The notes under the pieces were generated by a model. It saw nothing but the letters and a program-made list of their open reading frames with translations. It did not search any database and was not told the DNA's origin. From NCBI GenBank assembly GCA_017622795.1, contig JAGAQI010000047.1:1-64000 (forward strand): a stretch of 64,000 nucleotides of DNA. The letters run 5' to 3'. This DNA is from Lachnospiraceae bacterium. Lineage in GTDB: Bacteria; Bacillota; Clostridia; Lachnospirales; Lachnospiraceae. Both the position numbers and the translations under genes were made by a program. Position 1 is the stretch's first letter. Every line of letters starts with the position of its first letter. Positions 15,571 to 25,018 of the stretch are shown in pieces.

Positions 15571-16707
15571 TTATTGCTCCTGTTCTTTTATAAATTTCTT
15601 GTTTTCATACATTCTTTCATCGGCTTCCTTGACTACCTCTAAAATATCGGTACCTTTCCCGTAGGCAAAACCGGCAGCGGTAGAGATGGCAACGGGTCCG
15701 TTTTGGTTATGGACGGAAATGGCTTCTTTTACATTAGCGATAATCAGTTCGGCATCACCCGGAGAAGGACTTTCCGCCACCATAACAAATTCGTCGCCGC
15801 CGATACGGTATACGCGGCGGGAAACATCAGCTTGCTTGCGGATAAAAGAAGCAAGTTTTTCGATAATATAGTCACCCATGGCATGACCTAACTCATCATT
15901 GACCTTTTTGAGATTGTTTAAGTCGAAGAAAACAACCGCAAGACGGTCTACACCCGGATAATATTTGGTTATCATCTCTTCGTATTTGTTTTTGTTAAAT
16001 ACTTTGGTATTGGTATCGGTGTCTTTATAATAGGTTAACTGGGCAATACGGAGAGCATCCCTGGTGTTGCTGAGTACGGTGTATTGCAGCATGACAGCCA
16101 GAATAAAAAGGATGATGGCTGTTGGTATGATTGCGAATACCAAAATAACGTAAGTAGGGTTTTCATTAAAGGTAATATATAAAATGTTATCTGCCATGGA
16201 TGCAAGGTAGTGGCTTCGGGTATATCTGCTTTCCAACAGCAGATTCAGGTCACAAAGACCATAGTAAAAGCCGATTAACATTCCGGCGGTAACGGTTAAC
16301 AGATTAATGGAATAGGTGAACCAGATAATCCGTTTTTCGCGGTACTGGATTGCGTACAATAACGGAAATACAAATAACAGGGTGGCATGAAAGGATAAAA
16401 TTGAAATAATCACGCCGCATACAATACATAACAACGTCAGCAGGAAGTACTTTATCCAACCTTTCGATAAATCTCCCCGGAACATGAGAAAAAAGGCCGG
16501 AAGAAACAGGAAAAAGGAAATAAAGAATGCAATGGTTACCATGTTCTTGTCTACGTTAAAAAAACCGACAATCGTAAGAGCCCACACAAGGGCTACCGCA
16601 CCCAAAAACCAGACAAAACCATTCAATATACGTTTGTTTGCGCTTATTTCCTGGGCCGTTAGTTCCTGCTCGTATTGTACAATAAAATTATCTATTTGAT
16701 TTGTCAT
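15571..16707 (-). CDS. Membrane-bound diguanylate cyclase (GGDEF)
   Basis: A 378-aa protein. The N-terminal half has about six hydrophobic helices (for example FVWFLGAVALVWALTIVGFF and VILVFAIIPTAIILFILAVM). The C-terminal half is a GGDEF domain with DLNNLKKVNDELGHAMGD and an intact YRIGGDEFVM active site, so it can make cyclic di-GMP from two GTP. The start at 16707 has AGAAGGTGAT upstream; a GTG four codons earlier overlaps that site and is rejected. It is a single gene, convergent with the precursor. The sensed signal is unknown. Confidence 0.9.
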   Translation of the reverse strand: MTNQIDNFIVQYEQELTAQEISANKRILNGFVWFLGAVALVWALTIVGFFNVDKNMVTIAFFISFFLFLPAFFLMFRGDLSKGWIKYFLLTLLCIVCGVIISILSFHATLLFVFPLLYAIQYREKRIIWFTYSINLLTVTAGMLIGFYYGLCDLNLLLESRYTRSHYLASMADNILYITFNENPTYVILVFAIIPTAIILFILAVMLQYTVLSNTRDALRIAQLTYYKDTDTNTKVFNKNKYEEMITKYYPGVDRLAVVFFDLNNLKKVNDELGHAMGDYIIEKLASFIRKQADVSRRVYRIGGDEFVMVAESPSPGDAELIIANVKEAISVHNQNGPVAISTAAGFAYGKGTDILEVVKEADERMYENKKFIKEQEQ

Positions 16708-16786
16708 AATAAATATCACCTTCTGAAAAAAAATATAAATCTATTATAACTCTAACCGTTCTTATTTTGCAATGTTTTTATATCCC

Positions 16787-16815
16787 TTGAATTTCCACAC
16801 ATTTAATAGTATAAT
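16787..16815 (+). promoter_or_regulatory. pgi promoter
   Basis: TTGAAT (16787-16792) and TATAAT (16810-16815) with 17-bp spacing, about 50 bp before the pgi start. Confidence 0.75.
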
Positions 16816-16866
16816 TTAGAGGATAAGAGCAAAGAAAAAGCTTACAACACAAGGAGGAGAATCATA

Positions 16867-18447
16867 ATGATTACCTGGAATAATTTAGACACAGTAAAAG
16901 CCTACGAGGCATTAAAGGGTGTAGCAAAGGTTGATCTTGCCAAGGTGATGGCAGGGGAGAGCGGTGCAGCCCGCGTAAAGAAGTACAGCGTTCCTATGGC
17001 AGAAGGCATGGCATACAACTATGCAGCAAAGCAGGTGGATGATGATGTACTTGCAGCATTGGCAGCATTGGCAGAAGAAATGCAGTTAACCGAAAAATTC
17101 GAAGCATTGTATAACGGTGAGGTTATCAATACAGGAGAAAAGCGTATGGTACTTCATCACATGACACGTGGTCAGCTGGGTAATGCGGTAGAAGCTGACG
17201 GCGGCGATAAGAGAGCTTTCTACTTAAACGAGCAGAAGAAGATTGCAGAATTTGCAAATAAAGTACATAACGGTGAAATCACCAACGCAGCAGGCGAAAA
17301 GTTTACTACCGTAGTTCAGATTGGTATCGGCGGAAGTGACCTGGGCCCTCGTGCGATGTACCTGGCACTGGAAAACTGGGCAAAGGTAAACAATACCTTC
17401 AAGATGGAAGCAAAGTTCATCAGTAATGTAGACCCGGATGACGCTGCAGCAGTACTTGCGGGCGTGGACGTTGCACATTCCATTTTTGTACTGGTTTCCA
17501 AGTCCGGTACTACACTGGAAACCTTAACTAATGAGTCCTTTGTTAAGGATGCGTTAAAGAATGCAGGTCTGGATGCTTCCAAGCACATGATTGCCGTAAC
17601 CAGCGAAACTTCTCCTTTGGCAAAGAGCGCAGATTACCTGGCAGCATTCTTTATGGATGATTATATCGGCGGACGTTTCTCCTCCACTTCCGGTGTTGGC
17701 GGTGCGGTATTATCTTTAGCATTCGGTCCGGAGGTATTTGCACAGTTCCTTGACGGGGCAGCAGCGGCAGATAAAACTGCAACCAACAAGAACATTTTTG
17801 AAAATCCGGCATTATTAGATGCATTAATCGGTGTATATGAGCGTAACGTGCTTGGTTACCAAAATACGGCAGTTCTTCCGTATTCCCAGGCACTGTCCCG
17901 TTTCCCTGCACATTTACAGCAGTTAGATATGGAATCCAACGGTAAGAGTGTAAACCGCTTTGGCGAGCCTGTAAATTATGTAACCGGTCCGGTTATCTTT
18001 GGTGAGCCGGGTACCAACGGACAGCATTCCTTCTATCAGCTCCTGCATCAGGGAACCGATATTATCCCGCTTCAGTTCCTTGGTTTTAAGAACAGCCAGA
18101 TGGGCACAGACGTTGTGATTCAGGGAAGCACCAGTCAGCAGAAGCTTTGCGCAAACGTAGCAGCTCAGATTGTGGCTTTTGCCTGCGGTAAAGCAAACGA
18201 TAACCGCAACAAGAATTTCGAAGGCGGACGCCCATCCAGTATTATCATCGGTGAGCAGTTAACACCGGCTTCCCTCGGTGCATTACTTTCCCATTTTGAG
18301 AATAAGGTAATGTATCAGGGCTTTGTATGGAACATCAACAGCTTTGACCAGGAAGGTGTACAGCTCGGTAAGGTTTTAGCACAGAAGGTGCTGGCACATG
18401 ATACAGAAGGCGCACTTAGTGTATACAGTGATTTGTTAAATATTTAA
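16867..18447 (+). CDS. pgi: Glucose-6-phosphate isomerase
   Basis: A 526-aa cytosolic enzyme interconverting glucose 6-phosphate and fructose 6-phosphate in glycolysis. Sugar-phosphate-binding motifs IGIGGSDLGPRAMYLAL (about 150-165) and SKSGTTLETLTNESF, and the signature GEPGTNGQHSFYQLLHQGTD are intact. The length is closer to the long E. coli-type PGI than to the 450-aa Bacillus-type. AAGGAGG precedes the ATG. It is followed 27 bp later by an EAL-domain gene and may be cotranscribed with it. Confidence 0.97.
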   Translation: MITWNNLDTVKAYEALKGVAKVDLAKVMAGESGAARVKKYSVPMAEGMAYNYAAKQVDDDVLAALAALAEEMQLTEKFEALYNGEVINTGEKRMVLHHMTRGQLGNAVEADGGDKRAFYLNEQKKIAEFANKVHNGEITNAAGEKFTTVVQIGIGGSDLGPRAMYLALENWAKVNNTFKMEAKFISNVDPDDAAAVLAGVDVAHSIFVLVSKSGTTLETLTNESFVKDALKNAGLDASKHMIAVTSETSPLAKSADYLAAFFMDDYIGGRFSSTSGVGGAVLSLAFGPEVFAQFLDGAAAADKTATNKNIFENPALLDALIGVYERNVLGYQNTAVLPYSQALSRFPAHLQQLDMESNGKSVNRFGEPVNYVTGPVIFGEPGTNGQHSFYQLLHQGTDIIPLQFLGFKNSQMGTDVVIQGSTSQQKLCANVAAQIVAFACGKANDNRNKNFEGGRPSSIIIGEQLTPASLGALLSHFENKVMYQGFVWNINSFDQEGVQLGKVLAQKVLAHDTEGALSVYSDLLNI

Positions 18448-18474
18448 ATAAGTTTTCTGAAGGGTGGTGAAAGG

Positions 18475-20124
18475 ATGCTGGCAAACTTTATAAAAACGTT
18501 AGCTGCAACTGAAAATCCTGTGCCGGTTATCGGGCCGGCATTTGCGGAAGTTGCAAAGAAGTATCATATCGGACTGCTAAAAAGTGTATTTTTTGTTGCC
18601 CCATCCTTTAGCACCCGGAAGGGTGAAGACAGAGAAGATATTCTCTTTTCTTCCGGAACTCCTACAGAACAGACCCCTTCTTACAGTGAAACTTACTATA
18701 CCGGAGAGAAAGGGGTGGCAACCTTTCAAATGTACCGGTGGTTGGGTGAACCTGAGTTTACGGAGAAAGAAAAGGAAGAATTAAAAGCTTACGCAGATAC
18801 TCTTTTGGTGGTTTTCGGGCGTTTCCGTATGATTAACGCCATCAAGCAAATCGGGCATACGGACCAACTGACCGGTCTGCCGAACACGGGTGGTTTTTTA
18901 ACCCATATTGATAAGATTATTGCAAAAGGTGAAATAACAAAATATAATGCATTTTATTTTAACCTGGCGAGATTCAGTCTGGTGAATAAGCGGTTCGGAA
19001 CAAAGGAAACAGATACCATTATATACCGTTATGCAAACGAAGTGGCTGCCTTTTTTCAGGAAGGAGAATGTCTTGGCCGTCTTGGGGGTGATAATTTTGT
19101 TGCTATTGTGAAAAAAGAACGGACCCAGGAATTTCTTCAGCTGATTTCCGGAGTAAAAACCTATGGCATGTTAAATTCCCGAGCAGTGCCTATTATTATC
19201 AGTGCAGTGGCAGGAATTACGGAAATCACCGGAGAAATTCCGCATTGCGGAACACTGATTGAAGACTGCGGAATGGCATTAAATATGGCAAAATACGTAA
19301 CAAAACAGCCTTATGCATTTTCCTCCGTTGACATGAAGCAAAGATTCTATGAAGAACGGCAATATGTGTCCCGTTTTTACGAAGCGGTAGAAAACAAAGA
19401 GTTTAAAGCGTATTATCAGCCAAAGGTAAACATTGACGATTATTCCATTGTCGGAGCAGAAGCGCTGGTACGTTGGGAACGGGAAGGCAAGCTGGTTCCT
19501 CCGGGAGATTTTATTCCGGTTTTTGAACATAACGGAATGATTTGTGCCTTGGATTTTTATGTATTGGAACAGGTATGCAGTGACATCCGCCGATGGCTGG
19601 ACATGGGTATTATGCCCGGTAGGATTTCTGTCAATTTATCCAGAAAGCATTTATCTAATCCTAATCTGGCAGAAGAGATTATGCAGGTATTAGGCAAATA
19701 TGAAATGGAAAGCAGGTATCTGGAAATAGAGTTAACAGAAACCGTAAATGAAGAAGAAACGGAACAGCTGATTACTTTCATGAATAAAATGAAAGTAAAT
19801 AAAATAGCAATGTCGATTGACGATTTCGGAACAGGCTATTCCTCCTTGAATTTGCTGCGTTCTTTCCCTGTAGAGGTGCTCAAAATTGATAAAAGCTTTT
19901 TGGATGTGCTGGATAAAAATAACCGCATTATTTTGTCTCATATTATACGGATGGCAGATGAACTGGGAATGAGCGTGGTGGCGGAAGGCGTGGAGCACAT
20001 GCATCAGTTGGAATGTTTAAAAGAAATGAATTGTAAAGTAGTTCAGGGTTCTCTGTTTGACGGTCCTATGCCAAGAGAATTTTTTGAAGAGAAAATGCAA
20101 AAAGGAAAATACAGCATAGAGTAA
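18475..20124 (+). CDS. Degenerate GGDEF plus EAL cyclic-di-GMP phosphodiesterase
   Basis: A 549-aa soluble protein. An N-terminal segment without clear identity (1-110) is followed by a GGDEF-like domain whose signature is LGGDNF, so cyclase activity is doubtful. The EAL domain then has AEALVRW, SVNLSRKHL, ELTET, SIDDFGTGYSSL, LKIDKSF and VAEGVE, all intact, predicting hydrolysis of c-di-GMP. The degenerate GGDEF may bind GTP as a regulator. The ribosome site is GAAGGGTGG, close to the ATG. It follows pgi with no clear terminator between. Confidence 0.9.
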   Translation: MLANFIKTLAATENPVPVIGPAFAEVAKKYHIGLLKSVFFVAPSFSTRKGEDREDILFSSGTPTEQTPSYSETYYTGEKGVATFQMYRWLGEPEFTEKEKEELKAYADTLLVVFGRFRMINAIKQIGHTDQLTGLPNTGGFLTHIDKIIAKGEITKYNAFYFNLARFSLVNKRFGTKETDTIIYRYANEVAAFFQEGECLGRLGGDNFVAIVKKERTQEFLQLISGVKTYGMLNSRAVPIIISAVAGITEITGEIPHCGTLIEDCGMALNMAKYVTKQPYAFSSVDMKQRFYEERQYVSRFYEAVENKEFKAYYQPKVNIDDYSIVGAEALVRWEREGKLVPPGDFIPVFEHNGMICALDFYVLEQVCSDIRRWLDMGIMPGRISVNLSRKHLSNPNLAEEIMQVLGKYEMESRYLEIELTETVNEEETEQLITFMNKMKVNKIAMSIDDFGTGYSSLNLLRSFPVEVLKIDKSFLDVLDKNNRIILSHIIRMADELGMSVVAEGVEHMHQLECLKEMNCKVVQGSLFDGPMPREFFEEKMQKGKYSIE

Positions 20125-20140
20125 GGCTGTTGCTACAAAT

Positions 20141-20174
20141 GTTAAGAGGCACTTCATAAGAAGTGCCTCTTAAC
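20141..20174. terminator. Perfect 15-bp hairpin between convergent genes
   Basis: Positions 20141-20155 pair exactly with 20160-20174 (core AAGAGGCACTTC/GAAGTGCCTCTT, loop ATAA). A strong stem but with a short T run after it; it probably ends the pgi/EAL transcript and perhaps the minus-strand gene too. Confidence 0.7.
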
Positions 20175-20214
20175 TGCTTTATAAAGGAGCAAATGAAAAA
20201 TAATTGGATAATAT

Positions 20215-22095
20215 CTAGTCTTCTGCATGAGCCTTTTGCTTCATGACATACATGGCTTCGTCTGCCTTGCGTAAATATTCTTCCAGACTGTAGTTTTCAT
20301 CCGGATTCATAACAACGGCACCAAAGCTGGCGGTTAACGGGAAGCAGAGATCCCGCTCTTTTTTTATGAGATTTAAATTAACGGATAACGCCTGTTTCAG
20401 ATGTTCAGCTTCTTCCAAGGAAGAACATTCGCCAACCATAATGAATTCATCACCGCCGAAACGGACTGCAATCCAATCGGACGGCATGGTACGTTTAATT
20501 GCTTCGGCAACGGTACAAAGTGCGTAGTCACCCTGCAAGTGTCCGTATTTATCGTTAATGAGTTTCATGCGGTTGATGTCTGCAAAAATCATAGTGCCAA
20601 GCTTGCCTTCCCGCTGGCATTTCTGCAGATAAGGAACGGCAAGGGAATCATAGCCGGCGCGGTTTTTCAAACCGGTTAAGGCGTCGGTCATGGAAATTTC
20701 CGTCAGCATTTTGTTTAATTCTTTCATACGGACATTTTGACGTACACGGTCGATGTCCTGACTGATATGTCTGGTCCACATATACATGGCATCCGGATGG
20801 AATATGATATCCAAACGGTTAATGAAAACAACATAACCCAAAATGTTATCAGTGATATGAAGCGGCAGGAATAAAAAGGTATTGGAACCGTCCTCCGGAA
20901 TGGATAGCTTAGGTAGCAGTTCCTTTGCAGAAAAGCTTCCGCATGGAAGGGACTGGCCAAATTCCAGGTGAAGATATTCCTCCATCTCAGGGGTGAAATC
21001 TTCGTGGAAATCATTTTCGATAAACGTATCAACCAGACAGATGAGCAGATGTTCACTTTCGTAGTTATGGCTGTAGGCAAACTGCCAGCCAAGATGCTCT
21101 TTGGCTTCGCGGATACTGGTTACCTTTGCTAACATATCATCAATAGAACGGAGGTGCCATTCGTAGATGGTATTTTCCTTTTGCTGTTTATGCTGGTTGA
21201 TAATGGAGCGGCGCCGGTTTTGGATTCGTTCGTCGGACACCTTGCAGCCGCAGCTTTCTCCGTACATCGGAGAAGTATTGTAAATGGTTGTACCGGCAAC
21301 CTGTTCACCGTCTATTTGACGAAGAACGCAATCCATGGCGTCGTAGCCTAATTTATCACAGGATCGGGCAACGGTGGATAAGATTGGGTAAATTTTCTGA
21401 CCCAAATCAATACAGTCGCAACCGGTAACAATCACCTGTTCCGGAACACGGATATTTAAGTTATCAAGGGTAGTGCATACGCCGAGAGCCATTTCGTCGT
21501 TGGCACAGACAAAAGCATCCGGAAGAGGATTTGTCTTTAACCACTGTTCGACGCAGGTCATGGCATCGTAATAGGACCACTGACCGTAAAGGATGTCTTC
21601 CGGAGAAATCTTTTCTCCGATAGAGGACAGGGCGTCATTGACGGCCTGTAACCGGGACTGGTTTTCCTGGTTATCGGCAGGACCGCTCATATAAATTATT
21701 TTTTTAACATTATGTTCTTTGATAATATGGGATGTTAATTCATATACACCGGAGTAAGTATCGGTACCGAGACACGGGATACCCTCCAGCTGATATTCCA
21801 GGCATACAGCCGGAATGTGGTGCTCTAATATTTTGGTACGGAGATACTCACGCTCGGAGGCAATGTTGATGGTATTGCCAAGAACAATAACGCCATCAAA
21901 CATAGTAAGATCCGGAAGGGTGAACATAACTTTTTCACCGTTGTTGTCCGGGGTTTCATTAGGACCGGAAGAGTAATTGAAAAAGGCATAAATATCAATA
22001 TTATTGTCTGCAGCGCGGTTTTGTATTCCTGCAAGAACCTGTTTTAGGAATTCTTCACTCCAACCGTTGCCGAAGACTGCGATTTTCTTTTTCAT
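20215..22095 (-). CDS. Cytosolic LacI-type sugar-sensor domain fused to GGDEF diguanylate cyclase
   Basis: A 626-aa protein. Residues 1 to about 285 resemble the ligand-binding core of LacI-type regulators (KIAVFGNGWSEEFLKQVLAGI, AFVCANDEMALGV, IVTGCDCIDLG) but there is no helix-turn-helix before it and no signal peptide. A middle region (about 300-460) follows, then a GGDEF domain with DINRMKLINDKYGHLQGDY and intact VRFGGDEFIM. It probably converts binding of a small ligand inside the cell into c-di-GMP synthesis. AAGGAGGAAG lies before the start. It diverges from the xylanase gene, so a sugar-related signal is a reasonable guess. Confidence 0.88.
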   Translation of the reverse strand: MKKKIAVFGNGWSEEFLKQVLAGIQNRAADNNIDIYAFFNYSSGPNETPDNNGEKVMFTLPDLTMFDGVIVLGNTINIASEREYLRTKILEHHIPAVCLEYQLEGIPCLGTDTYSGVYELTSHIIKEHNVKKIIYMSGPADNQENQSRLQAVNDALSSIGEKISPEDILYGQWSYYDAMTCVEQWLKTNPLPDAFVCANDEMALGVCTTLDNLNIRVPEQVIVTGCDCIDLGQKIYPILSTVARSCDKLGYDAMDCVLRQIDGEQVAGTTIYNTSPMYGESCGCKVSDERIQNRRRSIINQHKQQKENTIYEWHLRSIDDMLAKVTSIREAKEHLGWQFAYSHNYESEHLLICLVDTFIENDFHEDFTPEMEEYLHLEFGQSLPCGSFSAKELLPKLSIPEDGSNTFLFLPLHITDNILGYVVFINRLDIIFHPDAMYMWTRHISQDIDRVRQNVRMKELNKMLTEISMTDALTGLKNRAGYDSLAVPYLQKCQREGKLGTMIFADINRMKLINDKYGHLQGDYALCTVAEAIKRTMPSDWIAVRFGGDEFIMVGECSSLEEAEHLKQALSVNLNLIKKERDLCFPLTASFGAVVMNPDENYSLEEYLRKADEAMYVMKQKAHAED

Positions 22096-22134
22096 GCGAT
22101 ACTTCCTCCTTCCTTTGGTGACTTTTATATGTTC

Positions 22135-22163
22135 ATATTACTGCTTATTTTGGGGATGCACAA
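22135..22163 (-). promoter_or_regulatory. Promoter of the LacI-GGDEF gene
   Basis: Minus-strand TTGTGC (22163-22158) and TAATAT (22140-22135), 17-bp spacing. Confidence 0.6.
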
Positions 22164-22335
22164 ATGAGATATTGCTCAAAACTCATTAAATCTTGCCAAT
22201 TTAAGACGAAAGCAAAGAAAACGCAAGAGGTGCACAAAGATTCACAAAAAATAGAAAGCAAAGTCAGACATTTCATGGTTATAATGCAAATAGAAACGAA
22301 AGGTTTCAATAAAATGTAAGAGGAGAACAGAAAAA

Positions 22336-23559
22336 ATGAAGTGGAAACAGGGGTTATTGACAATTATTTTGGCATGTTCACTTATGGCATGCGGCTCTAA
22401 GCAGGAGCAGGAACAGCCTGCGGAACCGACAGTCACACAGGCGGTAACGGTAGCACCGACCGCTACTCCGGAACCAACGGCAACACCGGAGCCGACTGCC
22501 ACACCAAAGCCAACGGAAGCACCGGGAATGAAAGAGGTCTTTGCGGAACATAATATGAAGGCAGGTACCTGCTTGTCACATTCCATGATCAGCAACAAAT
22601 GGTGTGTCCAGACGATCAATAAGAACTTTAACAGCATTACGTTTGAAAATGAGTTAAAACCGGATGCTATTTTAAATCAGGCAGAAAGCAAGAAGGCAGA
22701 TGACCTCATTGTCAAATTTAACAAGAATACGTTGGAGATGTTAGAGTGGTGTAAAACAAACAATATGGCTCTTCGCGGTCACACCTTAATCTGGCACAGC
22801 CAGACGCCGAACTGGATTTTCCATGAAGGATTTGATACAAAGAATCCGTTGGCAGGCAGAGAAGTCATGCTGGCACGTATGGAGAGCTATATCAAACAGA
22901 CCTTTGAGCTTTTAGAGAGTTTAGGATATTTGGAGATGTTCTATGCGTATGATGTGGTAAATGAGGCATGGATGGAAGACGGTAATAAGCGTGCAGAAAG
23001 TATGTGGCTGCAGACCATCGGTGACGATTATCTGTGGCATGCCTTCTACTTTGCAGACAAGTATGCACCGGAGTATATTGATTTATATTACAACGATTAC
23101 AATGAGCAGTACAAAAAGGAAACGCTTTACAATTTTGTGCAGACCCTGAAAGATGAAAACGGTGAATATCTGATTGACGGTATCGGATTTCAGGCACATT
23201 TGTATACAGAAGATAATCTGGAGGACTATTTCGCAACCGTGGACCTGCTTGCTTCTCTGGGATTAAAGCTCAATCTGACAGAGTTGGATGTGTGTCTTGG
23301 TTCCTGGCCAAGCATTAAACCGGCAACGGAAGAGAACCTGCGGATTCAGGGACAGTATTACTATAATTTAATTCACGGACTGTTGGAACGTGCAGATGCA
23401 GGCACAGTAAATATGGATGCTTTGACTTTCTGGGGATTTGCTGATAAACTATCATGGAGAAGTGAACGAAGTCCGTTGCTGTTTAATAGGCTGAATATAC
23501 CGAAATATTCGTATTACGGGGCATTGCAGATTAAGGAGCTGGCCGGTTTCGAGGAATAA
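22336..23559 (+). CDS. Endo-1,4-beta-xylanase, GH10 lipoprotein
   Basis: A 407-aa secreted enzyme that cuts the xylan backbone. The signal peptide ends in the lipobox LMAC with Cys19, so it is anchored to the cell surface. A Thr-Pro-Glu linker (repeats of TPEPTA, about 40-64) follows. The GH10 barrel then has the acid/base Glu210 (DVVNEAW) and nucleophile Glu316 (LTELDV), plus HTLIWHSQTPNW. It is the first gene of the xylan locus, with AGAGGAGA before the ATG. A TATAAT lies at 22280-22285 without a good -35, which would fit an activator-dependent promoter. Confidence 0.95.
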   Translation: MKWKQGLLTIILACSLMACGSKQEQEQPAEPTVTQAVTVAPTATPEPTATPEPTATPKPTEAPGMKEVFAEHNMKAGTCLSHSMISNKWCVQTINKNFNSITFENELKPDAILNQAESKKADDLIVKFNKNTLEMLEWCKTNNMALRGHTLIWHSQTPNWIFHEGFDTKNPLAGREVMLARMESYIKQTFELLESLGYLEMFYAYDVVNEAWMEDGNKRAESMWLQTIGDDYLWHAFYFADKYAPEYIDLYYNDYNEQYKKETLYNFVQTLKDENGEYLIDGIGFQAHLYTEDNLEDYFATVDLLASLGLKLNLTELDVCLGSWPSIKPATEENLRIQGQYYYNLIHGLLERADAGTVNMDALTFWGFADKLSWRSERSPLLFNRLNIPKYSYYGALQIKELAGFEE

Positions 23560-23571
23560 AGGAGAAGAAAA

Positions 23572-24975
23572 ATGTTACAAAAAAAGCAGGCGTTTAATCC
23601 ATATTTACCATCCTGGGAATATATTCCGGATGGCGAACCTTATGTATTCGGTGACAGGGTGTATGTATATGGCTCCCATGATTTATCCAACGGTCATGTA
23701 TTTTGTCTTGGAGATTATGTATGCTGGTCGGCATCGGTCGATGATTTGGGTGACTGGAGATATGAGGGGGTAATTTATCCAAAAACCTCCGACCCGTTTA
23801 ATAAGAACGGAAAAATGTGTTTGTACGCACCGGATGTAACGGTAGGTCCGGACGGCAGATATTATTTATATTATTGCTTGGATAAAGTAAGCGTGGTTTC
23901 CGTGGCAGTTTGTGATACTCCGGCAGGGCGCTACAAGTTTTTAGGCTATGTACATTACGAAGACGGTACCCGTCTCGGAGATAAACCGGGAGATGAACCG
24001 CAGTTTGACCCGGGGGTATTCACCGAAGGTGAAAATACATATCTTTACACCGGCTTCTGCGGCAGAGGAGATAAGTCCAGAACCGGCGCTTTTGTAACGG
24101 TTCTCGGACCGGACATGTTAACCATTAAAGAGGCACCGAAGAGAGTGGCGCCGGGCTGTGAATACGGCCAAGGAACTTCTTTTGAAGGCCACGAGTATTT
24201 TGAAGCGGCATCTATCAGAAAGCACGGGGACACATATTACTTTGTATATTCTTCGGTGGTGATGCATGAGCTTTGCTATGCCACCAGCAAGAGCCCGACG
24301 GAAGGATTTGTGTACGGAGGCGTGCTGGTAAGTAACTGTGACTTGCATATTGACTCTTACAAGCCGGCAGATATGCCAACGGCATATGGTGCCAATAACC
24401 ACGGCAGCATGGTGGAAATCAATGGTCAGTGGTACATTTTCTATCACCGCCAGACCAACGGTACCTGGTACAGCCGTCAGGGCTGCGCAGAGCCAATTGA
24501 AATTCTGGCAGACGGTTCTGTTAAGCAGGCGGAAATTACTTCCTGCGGATTAAATAACGGTCCTCTTGAGGGTAAGGGTGAATATCCTGCCTATATTGCC
24601 TGCCATTTGTTTTACGAAAAGCCGTCCATGTATGTGGGTGATCCGTATGCACCGAAGATTGTGCAGGACGGAAAAGACGGCGACGAAGAAATCGGGTACA
24701 TAACCGGTGTCCATGATACGGTCACCATTGGTTTTAAATATTTTGAAATGAAAAATGTAAAGGAGATTTCCCTTCAGGCCAGATGCTATTGTAACGGTGT
24801 TTTCGAAGTGCGTACCGCCTGGGACGGAGAGGTTTTAGCCAAGCTTCCGGTGATTTCTTCCAATGTGTGGGAAGAATATACAGCACCGTTTACTCCGGAG
24901 GACGGAGTGCATGCCTTGTATTTCACTTATCGGGGTACCGGCAATCTGCAGTTTAAATCCTTTACTTTAAAGTAA
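23572..24975 (+). CDS. Glycoside hydrolase family 43 protein (arabinofuranosidase/xylosidase type)
   Basis: A 467-aa protein without a signal peptide, so it acts on imported oligosaccharides. The N-terminal five-bladed propeller shows NPYLPSWEYIPDGEPYVFGDRVYVYGSHD, with the base Asp in the first blade, YAPDVTVGPDGRYYLYYC and GHEYFEAASIRK, where Glu is the likely acid. The C-terminal 130 residues (from about 340) are beta-rich and look like a CBM6-type carbohydrate module. It lies 12 bp after the xylanase, with AAAGGAG before the ATG. The exact substrate cannot be read from sequence. Confidence 0.9.
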   Translation: MLQKKQAFNPYLPSWEYIPDGEPYVFGDRVYVYGSHDLSNGHVFCLGDYVCWSASVDDLGDWRYEGVIYPKTSDPFNKNGKMCLYAPDVTVGPDGRYYLYYCLDKVSVVSVAVCDTPAGRYKFLGYVHYEDGTRLGDKPGDEPQFDPGVFTEGENTYLYTGFCGRGDKSRTGAFVTVLGPDMLTIKEAPKRVAPGCEYGQGTSFEGHEYFEAASIRKHGDTYYFVYSSVVMHELCYATSKSPTEGFVYGGVLVSNCDLHIDSYKPADMPTAYGANNHGSMVEINGQWYIFYHRQTNGTWYSRQGCAEPIEILADGSVKQAEITSCGLNNGPLEGKGEYPAYIACHLFYEKPSMYVGDPYAPKIVQDGKDGDEEIGYITGVHDTVTIGFKYFEMKNVKEISLQARCYCNGVFEVRTAWDGEVLAKLPVISSNVWEEYTAPFTPEDGVHALYFTYRGTGNLQFKSFTLK

Positions 24976-25018
24976 GTTGCAACGTACAAAGCGGTTTGAC
25001 GGAGGAAAGAGGATATCC

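Noticed and set aside
20215..22095. LacI-type transcription factor
   Set aside because: The ligand-binding core is present but there is no helix-turn-helix, and the C-terminus is GGDEF.
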